From: Cerrena zonata
Lineage: Eukaryota > Basidiomycota > Agaricomycetes > Polyporales > Cerrenaceae
Assembly (NCBI GenBank): GCA_038087015.1
Contig: JASBNA010000006.1
Location: forward strand, 124,001 to 188,000
DNA length: 64,000 nt
Reading direction: 5' to 3'
Below are positions 22,523-34,132 of the stretch, one piece after another; the first letter of the stretch is position 1; each line of letters opens with the position of its first letter. The notes beneath the pieces are model-generated. The model was not told where the DNA came from. It saw only the letters and a list, made by a program, of their open reading frames with translations, and did not search any database. The position numbers were made by a program, and so were the translations under genes.

Positions 22523-25277
22523 AGTCAGTGAAAAGTTATAGTCGTCTTGAACAGGAAAGGCGGGATAGACACGTTTGCAGATGCTAAGAGGTGACAAAAA
22601 CGAGGAAGAGTAGGGAAGAGTGCAATAACCAAAGTTCGATGACGCGGCAACCTTAAAACCGCGGTAGCCGTAACGAGACTAGCTACCGATCGATCATAAG
22701 TGGAAGTCGATTTACTCTAGTTCGGATCTCGACGTTTCCGTTTCTTGAGGCGTACGTTTCTGGGACTGAGGAGAAGGGCCCCGAGTTTGACGATGTGTAT
22801 CTTGCGATGGTGTAAGCAAATCAATGCAGAGACGTCGTATGATTAGCCACTAGTCGGTAAATGAGACGAGTAAGTGTTCAGACAAAAACAGTGATGAATT
22901 ATTGTTACTAAAGCCTGTAGCTAGAAATGTGAGTCATAGAAAACTATAGTTAGCAAGCAAGCACCGCATAGTCCATACAAACATCTACTCGAGTCTGATC
23001 ATAGAACTCCTGACCCGACTATCGTCATGCTTTTAGCTGTGGAGAAAAGAGATGGAATCTCAACATCACAACAAACAGTAATTACGGTTGTCAGCGATTC
23101 TCTTGCCCAGCAAAATAAAAGCGGTCAGAAATGTCCGAACGGGTGCTAGCAATGTATGCTGGCGAGCCGCCCTGGCGTTCCCATACGATAGTCGGCTCCA
23201 AGCAGTGCCTGGTGTGTACAAATTCTAGAGAAATCGTAGGCTAGAAAGTTTGAATGTATAGTTTGAGGAAAGAGTTTGACCTGGGCGCCCAGGCTAGATG
23301 TATAAGGACTCCCTGAGAACCTTTCCAACAGAGGACATACCAACTGTAGTCTAGGATTTTGTGTTGCCCGTCTAATCTTCAGAAACCAATCTATGCTTGC
23401 TAATTCGACACTTCTTAGGATGAAAGCTGTAACTCGGTGCGAATGTGCCGTAGATTGGCATATTTAGAGCTAAATGTCATCCCCCACAGGTATGCCGTCG
23501 GAGACCGATGGGCGTAGCTTTAGAGCGTCGTTCTGATTGCAAGGGAATCGTCGTAGAATGGACGCTCTGTGTCTTGGGTCTTCTCGAGCGGCGAGTCGCA
23601 GCAAGTCGCAGTAACCAAGATGAAAGTCGACGTAGAGAAGAACAAGAATGCTGTGAGCGAAGCATCGACATCCCGCAATATGGTGGAGGGCAAAAGGATG
23701 AGGACAGGGTTTCCGAATACTGATATAGATATAGGTGTAGGGCGTTGATCATTATGATCGACGAGCGGTGTTGATGATGTATGACGCCTATGTCGTCCGA
23801 ACTGGTCGGAAAATACCTAGATGTAAAAGTGCATAGTTAGTGGCGTAGTACTATGTACTTTTCCTGTTGTATACAATCGTGGTTAGCATCTGTTTTGTAT
23901 GTCTTACAATGTAAGTTACAAGCAGCACAACATGATACTGAACTAGTGATGATGAGTACGAATTGCACGAGCTCTTCCGCCGCTCGCACCGCTCAATGAC
24001 GCAGCAAACGGCAGAACATATGCTCTTGTTAAAAGGCAAGTATCATTTGATATTCTTCCGGCGATTACGCCAGAAGGGTTGCATTGGGGACCATCTTGGG
24101 ATGATGAAGCATCAAGCCGCTTCGGAAGGCTGGGCCTTATGAGGCCGCCTACAATATTCAACTAATGCGCTGGGAGCTACGCACAATGCAGCACAGACCC
24201 ATGCAAGACGAAAAGGGAGTCATAGTGCGTCTTGTCGCGAGATTGTCGCTGTCAAAGAGTGGGCGGTAGGAGAAAACGGCTTTGCTTTAGCACACACGTG
24301 ATGTTAGCGCCCGGAAAGCGTATCAGGCCGCCCTGGAGAATAGCACTGCCCATCAATAAAGGCGACCTCTGATTGGCTAGACACCAAACACCGGTCAGTC
24401 GGTATATAGTCCCAGCAATACTTGCAAGACGCCCTCATATTCCTCCCTCCTCCCCCCTCCTACGCTGCATCTAACTCACTTTCTGACCATGTTTTGGCAG
24501 CGGAATGCCCTCAAATATGAGGGTTTTGTACTATTATGAAGTAGGTTTGAGTTTCCGACGCCATCTCCCTCTCTATGCGTAACTCCGTGCTCATAATCAT
24601 CGGTTTAGGTCTCACTCCGCGAGAGACATTGCAGCGTAACTGCTGGTGTCCTTCTAAGGTCGACAAATCAACTATTCGACTATCTTTCGCCGCTGTTGCA
24701 TCAATCGGCGTGATACATCTACTTCTCCTGCCCAATTACCTTGTAATTTGGCAGAACGTGGGCACCATAGCCGTTAACGTTCACAATTTATCATGTACGA
24801 AGTCGACAGTGGATATGCCACACTTCGCCTCCGTCGGGTAACGTGGCTTGGCCCCATGTTGGCTTAGCTGAGTTCTCCGTAGACGACGGATCTGTCTATC
24901 GACAACTCAAGACAACTTTGATTCGGTTCTTTCTTGCGACCTTCGGGCCCGAAATCGGAATTAGGCTCGACCTCCGTAGACAAACACCGATGTTACTTGT
25001 TCGTTTAGATAATTGGAGATTTATTAATTAAACGGTAAGCATTGGTTACATTCGTTCCTAATCAGAATCCTATCTAATACAAAACACATAAGACATAGAG
25101 CTGGGGAAACACCATAAGGGTGGTTTGGTGGGTATATATCACAACACGATAACGGGGATTAAATCTAAAGGTATAACGAGCAGGCCAAAAATACAATTAG
25201 CTGGGTCGTGACGACGATAATTTCGTGGGCGTTCATGACGGGCGGGGGGCGACGAAGACAACGAGTCAGGGTCAAGC
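22523..25277. other. Gene-poor spacer, 2.75 kb
   Basis: No spliced gene could be built. A short coding-like tail (FLEAYVSGTEEKGPEFDDVY, ending in TAA) is visible on the plus strand around 22735-22815 and may be the end of a lost gene. A promoter-like arrangement occurs at 24371-24491. The rest shows no structure that I can support. Confidence 0.4.
24371..24491 (+). promoter_or_regulatory. Promoter-like block without an evident gene
   Basis: A CCAAT-box-like GATTGGCT (24371-24378) is followed 25 bp later by TATATA (24403-24408), a C/T-rich leader, and ACC-ATG at 24489. The ATG opens only 16 codons. It looks like a promoter whose gene is lost, non-coding, or spliced in a way that I could not recover. 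Confidence 0.35.
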
Positions 25278-27988
25278 TCAATTGAGCAAGAGGTACGACC
25301 AACGATTGTGCATAATCGCTCTCCACTCAATGGGCGCGCTTCGTTGGTTCATACTGACGGCTGCAGCACGTCGGTTCCATACGGTTTCCATAAAGGTGCG
25401 TGCTTGGTAGAGGTTTCCAACGTAATCATCATTATGAGCTATACAGCGTGACTTGAGGAAGTCATGCAAAAGTGGGTCGTCACTCATGCTTCCCACGAGA
25501 CACATGGGGAACATGATTGCACGGTCAAAGTCCGATGGTGGCAGTCTCTGAAACAGATCAGAGAGCAAGGAAACAGAGTTTGATATTTCAGATACGCCTA
25601 GAAGACAACGAGAAGAAACAAGACAGTTGCTATCAGCGGGGTTCTTTCACAGCCGTGTTTCAAGTAACGGCATTTGGACGAATTTTAACTCACCAGGATG
25701 GCCGTCGTTCACTACGGTGTGTAAATACAGCACTGCTGTCTCACGGTGGATCTTTGCCACCAGTTGGCGAATTTCCTCCGTTGGAGATGCTGGGTTTTGA
25801 TTTGCGGATCGTGATGACGAAGGCATTGGTGTAGCCATTCCCGCAGCCAGACTAAACGTGGATTCGGGGAGCAGCTGCTGCTCCGGCGTAGCTCGACCTT
25901 CCGAGAGGACGCGGGGAGTACCTGCCTGGCGAAGTGATTGTTCGATTTGGTCGGCTCGTCGCACAAGATCACGAGCGCTGAGGGACGCCTTGTGCATCTC
26001 GCTAATCTTCCAGTTTGCCAGACTTGCCGTTTCCGCTAAAGCAAGAACGACTTCGTCCGGACATCCCGTAAGCAAGTCCATTCGGACATCGAATTGGTCA
26101 TTTGCATTGGCCCAGTAACCCGCTCCAGGAGCGAACAACTTCCGGTATAGCGTGAGGTAACGTGGTTGCCTAAGTAGCGTGATACTCGACATTATGTCCA
26201 TCCACTGCGAAGAAAGGCACGTTAGTAAGTTGTCAGGGCAAGTGCGTTCTAAGATCAGAAAGACTTACTATCGTTCCCTTCGCCGCTAATCTTGCGACAC
26301 TATTCATGTTCATCAAGGTAAGCTTGGGGTTTTGCTCTTCCTGAATACCAGTCTCCACAAACCACTCGCATGCGATGTCTAGCATGGTCTGCCAGTTGGT
26401 GCTCCCACCCGAAAGTGTAGAGAATCCGACCAAGTACAATGCGGCAAGCGCATCCTGATCGGTATAGTGTCCGTTCATTGTTTTCCTCGTCATCAGCTGT
26501 ACTGCAGCTTGATCATAGAAATACTTCGGTATTGAACGTTCTGGATGAGGGTTGGGTACCTCCAGGCCTCTTGAGATACGCAGTCTTGCGGAATGTAGAC
26601 TAGAAAGGGCGCAAATGGCATATGTGATGGCGGATTGTGGATCCGACATTAGGATCTATAAACGATCGACAGAGAACAAAATGATGTAGTGTTAGTTTCT
26701 ATGAATGTTTGAAGAACCGTCGCTGTCAATCGATCGGCATGACGCACGACCGACGACAGCGAGAAGAGAAGTCACTCACATTGTAAAGCAAGCTCCCTAG
26801 GCTGCTTCCCGCGAACGGGAACTGCAGTTTTCGCACATCTTGGAAATAGTACAGTATGTACTCGTCTTGAGATATTGTGGGTGGTAGTGGTGGTGACATG
26901 GAAGGTTCTAATAGAGATGGCATGCCAGAATGTGTCGAGAATTCGTTGGAATGTAGTAGGTCATAACTTAATGTGTCAGGATTACTAGATAGGTGTGGTA
27001 CTGTAGACCCAGCGAAGAATAAATGATCATGAGATAGAGGTGTATCGAAGGGTAGCGAGTTCATGGGTGTTAGGTCGCTTGGATTAGGTGTTGAGCCTGT
27101 TGAATGGTTGTTGTAAGTAATCCGTAGCTCCATATGGGTAATGCACAGTATGTCTCACTTGGTACTATCATCGGGTAAGGCGGGGTACCTGTATACGAGC
27201 GTCGAATGGGGTAGTCGGAAGAACTACCACTTGTACTCCGTCGAAGATTTGTGGTGTTGGGTCCAGGTCCCGCAGCGTTGGCTTGCGTTGGGACGACGGC
27301 GTTATTGGCATGTTGAAGGTATGCTGCTCTAGGCTGTCCACGGATCAAGCCCGCCCTCGAGAGTTGGTCTTTAATTTGGGCCTTGTATTCGGCGACCTTA
27401 TCTTTGTCCTAGACAGATGTGTCAATGAGAATTGAAGCTAGAAGAGTTAGGGATGACAAAGCAAGTACGTACTCGCATCCATTCAGGACGTTTTGCGCCC
27501 CAGCCTAGGCATTTTATGCGAAGACGGAGACACGTCTTACAAGAGTCGCCTTCGCGCTCTTCGTCGCATTTCTAGAGCGCATTGACAGATGTGTGAATAT
27601 CAACGTCGGGCAAGCCGCATACGAGAGAATGGAACTACCTTACGCCGGATCCGGCATGTCCTACGGGCATCAAGAAAGCTCGTTAGCCATGAGATATGAT
27701 GAGCAGAGAAAATGATACATACCAGCAGCCACCTTTGCCTGCGGAGTATGAGCGCGTCAACTCTGGTCGTGGGGTCGAGCTAGAAGTTATTGGTGTTCGT
27801 TCAGAATCGCCCTCTTCTGAGCGGGGAGTGGTCAAAGCAGAAGGAAGAGACATTGGTGATGCATTGCCTGATGCACTGGGCGAAGGGAGTTCAGGCGAAG
27901 GTGAGTTGCCCGGTCCCAGATTGGTAAATGGCTGGGCCATCTTGGAATGGATTATGTCGTGCTTCTGGATAGGGACGGGAACAGGCAT
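25278..27988 (-). CDS. Zn2Cys6 transcription factor with fungal-specific domain, copy 1
   Basis: Eight exons: 27988-27723, 27660-27639, 27571-27473, 27408-27159, 27096-26780, 26655-26269, 26204-25694, 25597-25278; 2,172 nt, 723 aa, frame intact. After an S/P-rich N-terminus, a binuclear zinc cluster of pattern CX2CX6CX8CX2CX6C starts at about residue 88 (GCWTCRIRRKKCDEE ... CLRLRIKC), followed by GAKRPEWM and a short basic helix. Exon 2 (22 nt) lies inside the cluster. The C-terminal half is helical, of the fungal transcription-factor 2 type (SAITYAICALSSLHSARL, ALAALYLVGFSTLSGG). Such proteins bind CGG half-sites as dimers and regulate metabolic genes. Paralogous to 34133-36882. ATG 27988 was chosen; a second ATG 16 codons later is possible. 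Confidence 0.85.
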
Positions 27989-28128
27989 GTATTATACGAG
28001 AGGAAGCACAAGCGAGGCGGTGGGGGAACAGGAGAACAATTATGTGGCTGGAGTGAATGCAGACTCTTTTAGCTATGTCGGCAAAATCGCATGCACCGAG
28101 ATTCCATTGGTGCGTGATGGCTAGATCG

Positions 28129-28900
28129 TCACCAAGGCCTTCTACGTATGCCCCGACAGAGCATCTGTGAAAACGCGCAAAAGGGATGCCCCATCATCAG
28201 GCCCTGTAAATTGGGAAAGAAATCTCGTTTCCTGTGCGTCCATTGAGCAAAACATATGTTGGAAATTTCCTTTTGTGGAAGATTCCCTAAACTCCGATCC
28301 ACTCACCGACAGAGGCGTCTTAGCCGGCAGGGCCTCCCTTCCGATGTAATCTAAGAGGCCTTGCATGTCGGCATTCTCATATTTGCGTCCTCGTCGTCTT
28401 CAGAATGCCCACTCACACGTCTCCAGTACTTTTTGGCATCCAACCCTCTCTTATCCTCCCCAGAGCCGTCACCGGCATCACTTGATCTTCTGTAATCGCC
28501 CGCGATCAATGGAGCCACACACCCCTCGTACAAATACCCCACAAACCTCTGCCATTCTCGACAGTGCAGCACACTTGTGTTCTGTAAGGCCGCTCAACGA
28601 CCCGTTGGTGCTTCAGTCTAACAGAGCCCAATATACTTTTGATTCGAACCAGAAGCAGGCTCATGCACAGCGACGTGCCTTGGATAGCCTTTCTTGGCCA
28701 TGACAGGTCGATCTACGTGAGAGCCGTTTCCAGGCCTCCCCACTTTGGAAGTCATGGTGTTCACAAAGTTTGTCCACCAGTTCACATCATCCCAGTCCGT
28801 TTCACCCCTTGGAACAATACCCCTTCAGGGTCTGCACGCATCGTGCTTGTCCCGGAACCCTACGAAGAATTGCAGCTATTTTTCTCGATTTTTTGATGTA
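28129..28900 (-). pseudogene. Decayed gene of unknown family
   Basis: Several minus-strand stretches read as protein in shifting frames: DPEGVLFQGVKRTG, then DDVNWWTNFVNTMTSKVGR, PVMAKKGYPRHVAV, ERPYRTQVCC, then EWQRFVGYLYEGCVAPLIAG, DAKKYWRR, NADMQGLLDYIGREALPAK and finally GLMMGHPFCAFSQ...RRRPW with TGA at 28131-28129. The last three exons (…-28417, 28375-28307, 28203-28129) keep phase. Upstream, at least two single-base losses are needed (around GGGATG before DDVNWW, and before EWQRF). I do not recognise the family. The 5' end is not found. It lies between the two transcription-factor paralogues. Confidence 0.5.
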
Positions 28901-30047
28901 CACAAACAGCCCGCGGCAGTGAGTCGAGCACAGCCGAATTCCGATGAAGTGGCACACCTCGTCTATAAACTGACCTCACTGCACCATTTTGGTCGATGCC
29001 AATTGACTTAATCCTCGTCGTGTCTCCACAAGATATGTCATGTTTGCACCTCCATCTGACGTGTTGTATAATATTAGAGTCATTACTAGGTCATTAGAGT
29101 GGCCTAGCTGCTTTCTCCTTCGGACCATAGACCTTAACCTTCGCGAAAGTCACGTACTGCTTTGCTGTTCCGTTGTGTTGGTTCGTCAAGTCAGTGTTTG
29201 CCGACAGTACTTGAGGTGGCTCTGCTCAGCCCTCGCTTGCGTAGTTGCCCATAATCCCCTCTATTGGCTATTCCTCTCCGATATTCCTCGCAAATTGTGT
29301 ATTTACCGGTATTTCGAAGATATCAAACTCCCGGCCCCAATCAGTAGCGAAGAGGCTGCTCCCTAACCTACCACGCGGCGGGAGGTAGGCCAATGTGTTG
29401 AATTGAAACTCAGAGAAAGTATCCCCAAAAGTCAATTCTCCTTGATGTTATTTACCCGAATCGCTACTTGTGACAGGGTATGTTTGTTTGTTTTTGCCGC
29501 TCACAGCCGCGGTCGAACGATCTTAGAAACACATGCGGACTGTATATCATGGTACGGTCATGGTGGTGCCTGTGATCATAAGAGGACCAAATATAGTGTC
29601 GGCTTTAAACTCTTTCAGTCAAAATCTTTGCATGATAGCATCAAGTAACCGTATGTCTTTCTCTTCGGGATTCTGCAGATCGTTACGGGCTGAATCAGCA
29701 TGGTTTGTAGGACTTCTTGGGCTAACTCCATAGGTTTTGATTGGAACCACGTAAAGAAGAACTGGCCGACGGTCGTTATGAAACAAACCCATGTCCCGCA
29801 ATGAACTCAATCGTTCAATTGTCGCGGCACCCAATGCTGATATGTCTCGGTACTTCCCCATTTACGATGCCCCCTACCCGAGCTACCCTTTCGTTTCTGT
29901 CACAAATTCAACGGAAATACCTCTTAGCCTTCGATCAACCTCTAACTTCACCTGCATAGCTTTCTCAATATGGCTGAGTATAATCAACACTTAGCATCGT
30001 CACTCAATCTTTCCGCTCTTACATTGTCATATCTTTCATCAGGAACC
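28901..30047. other. Intergenic spacer
   Basis: Only scattered short frames. The plus-strand frame ending at 29994 (PNADMSRYFPIYDAPYP) looks mildly protein-like, but no splice partners were found. Confidence 0.35.
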
Positions 30048-30535
30048 ATGAATGCAAAATATGCACCTCGAAACTCCGGAAATCATGGGGACGAATCCAA
30101 TCCGAGATGGGCAGGTATGCTCTGACACGAAAATACTGACGACCCTGGTATGGAATTGAAGTACATTTGACGCTTCTTGATAGAACTCACAGTACATTAC
30201 TACGCCAACGTCAAGTCAAGACAGCGTGTGGATACCTATCGGTGCGTGTTCTTCGTGCTGCCACAATCTGACATCAATGATTCAATAGGCACTCTTATAC
30301 TGATTGTGATGGGGATCGCGTGCATTTGACTCGGTGGTGCGTCGCGCGAACACCCCCGTCGAGTCGCGAATTTCTTCACCGACGACAATTATTTTATATG
30401 ACCGACATCTCCCTTCATTTCATCGTCCAAGGCTCTGAGTTATCGTTCCTAGGCACCGAGCCCTTGACCTATACTCAAGGCACGGCTCGTGATGCGTTCA
30501 GATCGCCGGATGCAACAAATTCCAATTGGTGTTAA
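30048..30535 (+). CDS. Possible small three-exon gene, function unknown
   Basis: ATG 30048 opens 30048-30114; joining to 30193-30241 and 30289-30535 keeps phase across two introns of 78 and 47 nt with GT-AG ends and gives 120 aa. The sequence begins MNAKYAPRNSGNHGDESNPR and includes HYYANVKSRQRVDTYRHS, then a basic Arg-rich part. I recognise no family. Phase agreement at both introns is the only support, so it may be a relic or chance. Confidence 0.3.
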
Positions 30536-33500
30536 TTGGTGGCTATGTTTTGTTTCTTTATCATACTGAAACCATCTGAGGAGCAAGACCTGCGGTGATG
30601 GAAATGGCAAGTCTATTCGAGTTGCAACGTATAGAACACACAGTCTTACCCCGGAGTGAACATGGTATCGAATTTAGTTCCATTAAGAGGCACCATTGTA
30701 CATACTGCATCCGTTCCTTAAATCGTATAGATTAACCCGATATCAAATCGCGATGTCTTCTGTCGGGGCACAACAACTGACGACGATACCTATTTTAAGA
30801 CAAGTGTTCCGCCATCGAACTTCCCAGCTGCAGCTGACTTCATCTATCCAGGGTGTCCTACATGCACACGACAGAACACGACAGCACGGGGGAGAACCCA
30901 AAGCCCCAAATGAATGGTGTCCTGACCCTTCGATTGAGTAATATAATATACATAAAGAGAATATTGATGAATACTGATGCCCCCCTCAAAATCTTGGGAA
31001 GTTCCGAAGTAAGCGGAGGTTCTTGCAAGGAAGTCAGAGTTCCAAGAGCTTCTACGATGACGACGGAACACATGAAAGCACATGGGTCCTTGACCTCAAG
31101 GCCATTTCTGCATCATGGCCAACGCACGTTACCCTGGTAAGTGACGGCGGGAGTGGGAATGGCCGATGTGCTATGGACAATTGGACGATAGGACGTTTTT
31201 GATGTCCGACCCTTCGTTAGATGAAACAGAGGAGGGCATGAGGATACTAGTATTGAGGAAGTTGAGAAATACATGAAGAAAGCGAGGAGAGTGATACGGC
31301 GAAAGCGAGTGACCGATAATGGAGGAAGGAGATGGATTGAAAATATTGAACGGTCACGGTGAGACAAGGTGAGATGATGCGATGTTATCGATTGTGGAGC
31401 ACAGCTGAGATCGTAAAGCATTGTACAGAGAAAGCAAGGCACATTACACTACTTGAAAGGAAGAGGAAAGCACCCGAGTCTACCTCGAACACGAGGGCAT
31501 TGACGGAACAGTGAACATTTATAGTTTTGTTCTTTTTTTGAGTTACCGCGTAACCATTTAAAAAGGAGTCCACAAGGAAAAGAAAAATGCCAGAACCAGA
31601 AGAAAGAGATCCAAACCCATAGCAAAACTGTAAAATAAAGACCGAAATCAGAACAGACGCAGGAAAAGAACAAACTCGTAGCAAGATGACAAAGAACGAG
31701 AACATAGAAACGTGGGCAAGGGTGTGACTGTCATTTTAATAGCCCGGGGGACGCAGCGATCAGCCCCACGTCAGCCTTAGGACGAGGCACTACTTATCCT
31801 CCGTCGTAAAATGACAGCGGGGTAACGTCAATTTAATGGATTACTGCACCATGAGGTTAGCAGAAAGCGCGCCACGTAAGAGCGTTGAGTCTATAATCCC
31901 GAAGTAGATCGGTACCAGTGGAGATAAGCGTGGTTGACCAGGAGATTAGGTGAAAGGACGAGAGTGGGAGCGAGAGTGATTGGGTGCTAGTTAGAGATGT
32001 AAGAGAGGTGTGTGTGAGTTAGGGCAGACTAGAATTGATGTACTAAAATTTTGATGGACGGATGGGTGACTTTTATGAAGTATGAACCCGATGGAGTGAT
32101 GAGGCTGAATTGTGAGCGTGAGGTGGAGCCCGTGAGGTGAATGTCGATGAGCCTTGGTGCGTTGAGGAGCGGTCATAACCGGAAGCAGCGACGATCGTGT
32201 GCTTTATGCTGGAGCACAAACCAGAGGAAGACCACGTTAAGAAGGCAGAAGGAAGGCAAAGGGGACGTTCAACAAATCAAAATCATCTTGAGCGCGAATC
32301 GCTTAGACCGCAAAACCCAAAGGATGATTCTGAATAGAAAGGGAAAAAGTCCCGAGGTTCTTGACCGAACAGTTTTGTGGTTAATGGGCGCGCTGGGCGG
32401 TGGAAGGTTTTGGTATTAGTGATGTAGTAGACAACGTCAGCGAGTAGAAAACATACCCATGAATGGATCGACGACATCGCTCTCTTCTGTAAAGACCGTG
32501 ATCGTCACCTTATCTCAAGAGAGACAAACTTTGGTCCGACCTCGGACCCGGAGTGAGGAATGGTGAATGGTGAAATTTGGTCGGTTTAAGCTCTGGAATG
32601 GAACTCTCGTAGTGCAGCTATAGAGTTGTTCTGATACCGAGGTGGGAAAAAAGGAACCGTTGGGTTTATGCAACATACCCATTGGTCTGTAGTCAAACTA
32701 TCGGACGCAAAGCTTCATGCTGAAACATAAATGGACGGTGGAATATTGGAATTTCTATTGCGCCAATGAGTCTGTTAATGATTCGTGTGATTGGTGCACT
32801 AAGTAGCTTCTGCCCCGCCTGGCTACCGGTGGTTGGGTTCGTGTGTACGTGACCGAACAATAGCAACGGGTTGACAGCGACGATCCAACGATCTACTGTT
32901 TCAGGCCTTCTTTGACGGTGAGCGCGCCCGCTGAGCAACAGGTTGACGGGGTTTCGTTGACGGTACGACTATGAGAGAGCATGTGGTTCACATGAATAGA
33001 GAGGAGCAAGAGGTGTAGGAGGCGACCGCCTGTACGATAGCACTTGATTGCCCAATGATTGCCAGTACTGCGCCACACCTGTACGCCTATACGCCGACAA
33101 AGAGAAGGCCTGTCCACCTCCACCCCGCACACAAGACCCATCCTACATGTTACACAACAATATAGCGATCCAATCCACACAGCACTCCTCCTTCAATCAA
33201 GCCAACGTCAACGGCCTCTCAACCACCTCGACATCCCAACAACTCAACCCTCTCTCTCCGCAGTTCGAGGCAGAAGAGCGGGTGAGGGAGTCAGTGAGGG
33301 GGGGTGGGAGGATCCGGATTGGTAGGTGGGCGCCGGTTGGAGAGTGACGGGAAGAAAGAGACGAAAAACCCTAGTCTGTCTTCTTTTCTTGCCGAAGACA
33401 CGGCCACCAGAACGGCATCTAGAGAGAGGACAAACAATAACAATTTGTGTCCCCACCAGATGACAGTATGAGATTTGAGTTGGGTTTGTTTTTTTATCAT

Positions 33501-34132
33501 GTGGATGACGAGGTGGGGATGACGGGAAGAACGGATTCGAAGAGAAATTTGAAAGAAATTGAATTGGGTTGATGATTTGAATCGAAGAATGGTCTAGTAT
33601 GGGTCGATTGACTGATGGGAGTGATGAGGCGGTTGTGTTCGCGATGCGAATGCGATGGCGATTAAAAGGATAGACCAGACTACTAGGTGCACAGAGTTAG
33701 GGAGAAGAGAAACGAGTTTGGACGGGATACCAAGAGCGAGGCGGGGTAAGGAGACAATGGAAAGTTTTGGAGATAGAAGATAGACGAAGGGGGTAAGGTT
33801 GAATGGAGAGATGACCATTGAGATGAAATTGAATAGGAGGTGGAAGGCGAGATGAGATGAGAGAGATAGCAAGGCAGAGGGGAGGCAGAGAGAAGCAGAG
33901 AAGCAGCGAAACGAAAAGGGACGGGATTAAAAAGAAAGGGACTGGGAAATGCAGTTGATAACAGGATGGCATAGCAAGGGACGTGAAGAAATCCGGGCAA
34001 CGTAGCAGAGGCGGCATGTAAAACGTAAAGATGAAACAAAGGGAGCCCGACAAAACGGAAGCACAAGTAACAAGCAACACACCTCCAATCTCCAAAAAGC
34101 AAAAGCAAAGGCAGACGAGAGGGAGAAAAAAA
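30536..34132. other. Gene-poor spacer, 3.6 kb
   Basis: Includes the 3' flank of the second Zn2Cys6 gene. Long purine-rich runs on the plus strand (about 33200-34130) create overlapping spurious ORFs on the opposite strand. No supported gene or RNA was found. Confidence 0.45.

Noticed and set aside
28621..28680. B-box-like GGTTCGAATC string on the minus strand (possible tRNA)
   Set aside because: No matching A-box or cloverleaf stems around it, and it falls inside a protein-like stretch of the decayed gene.
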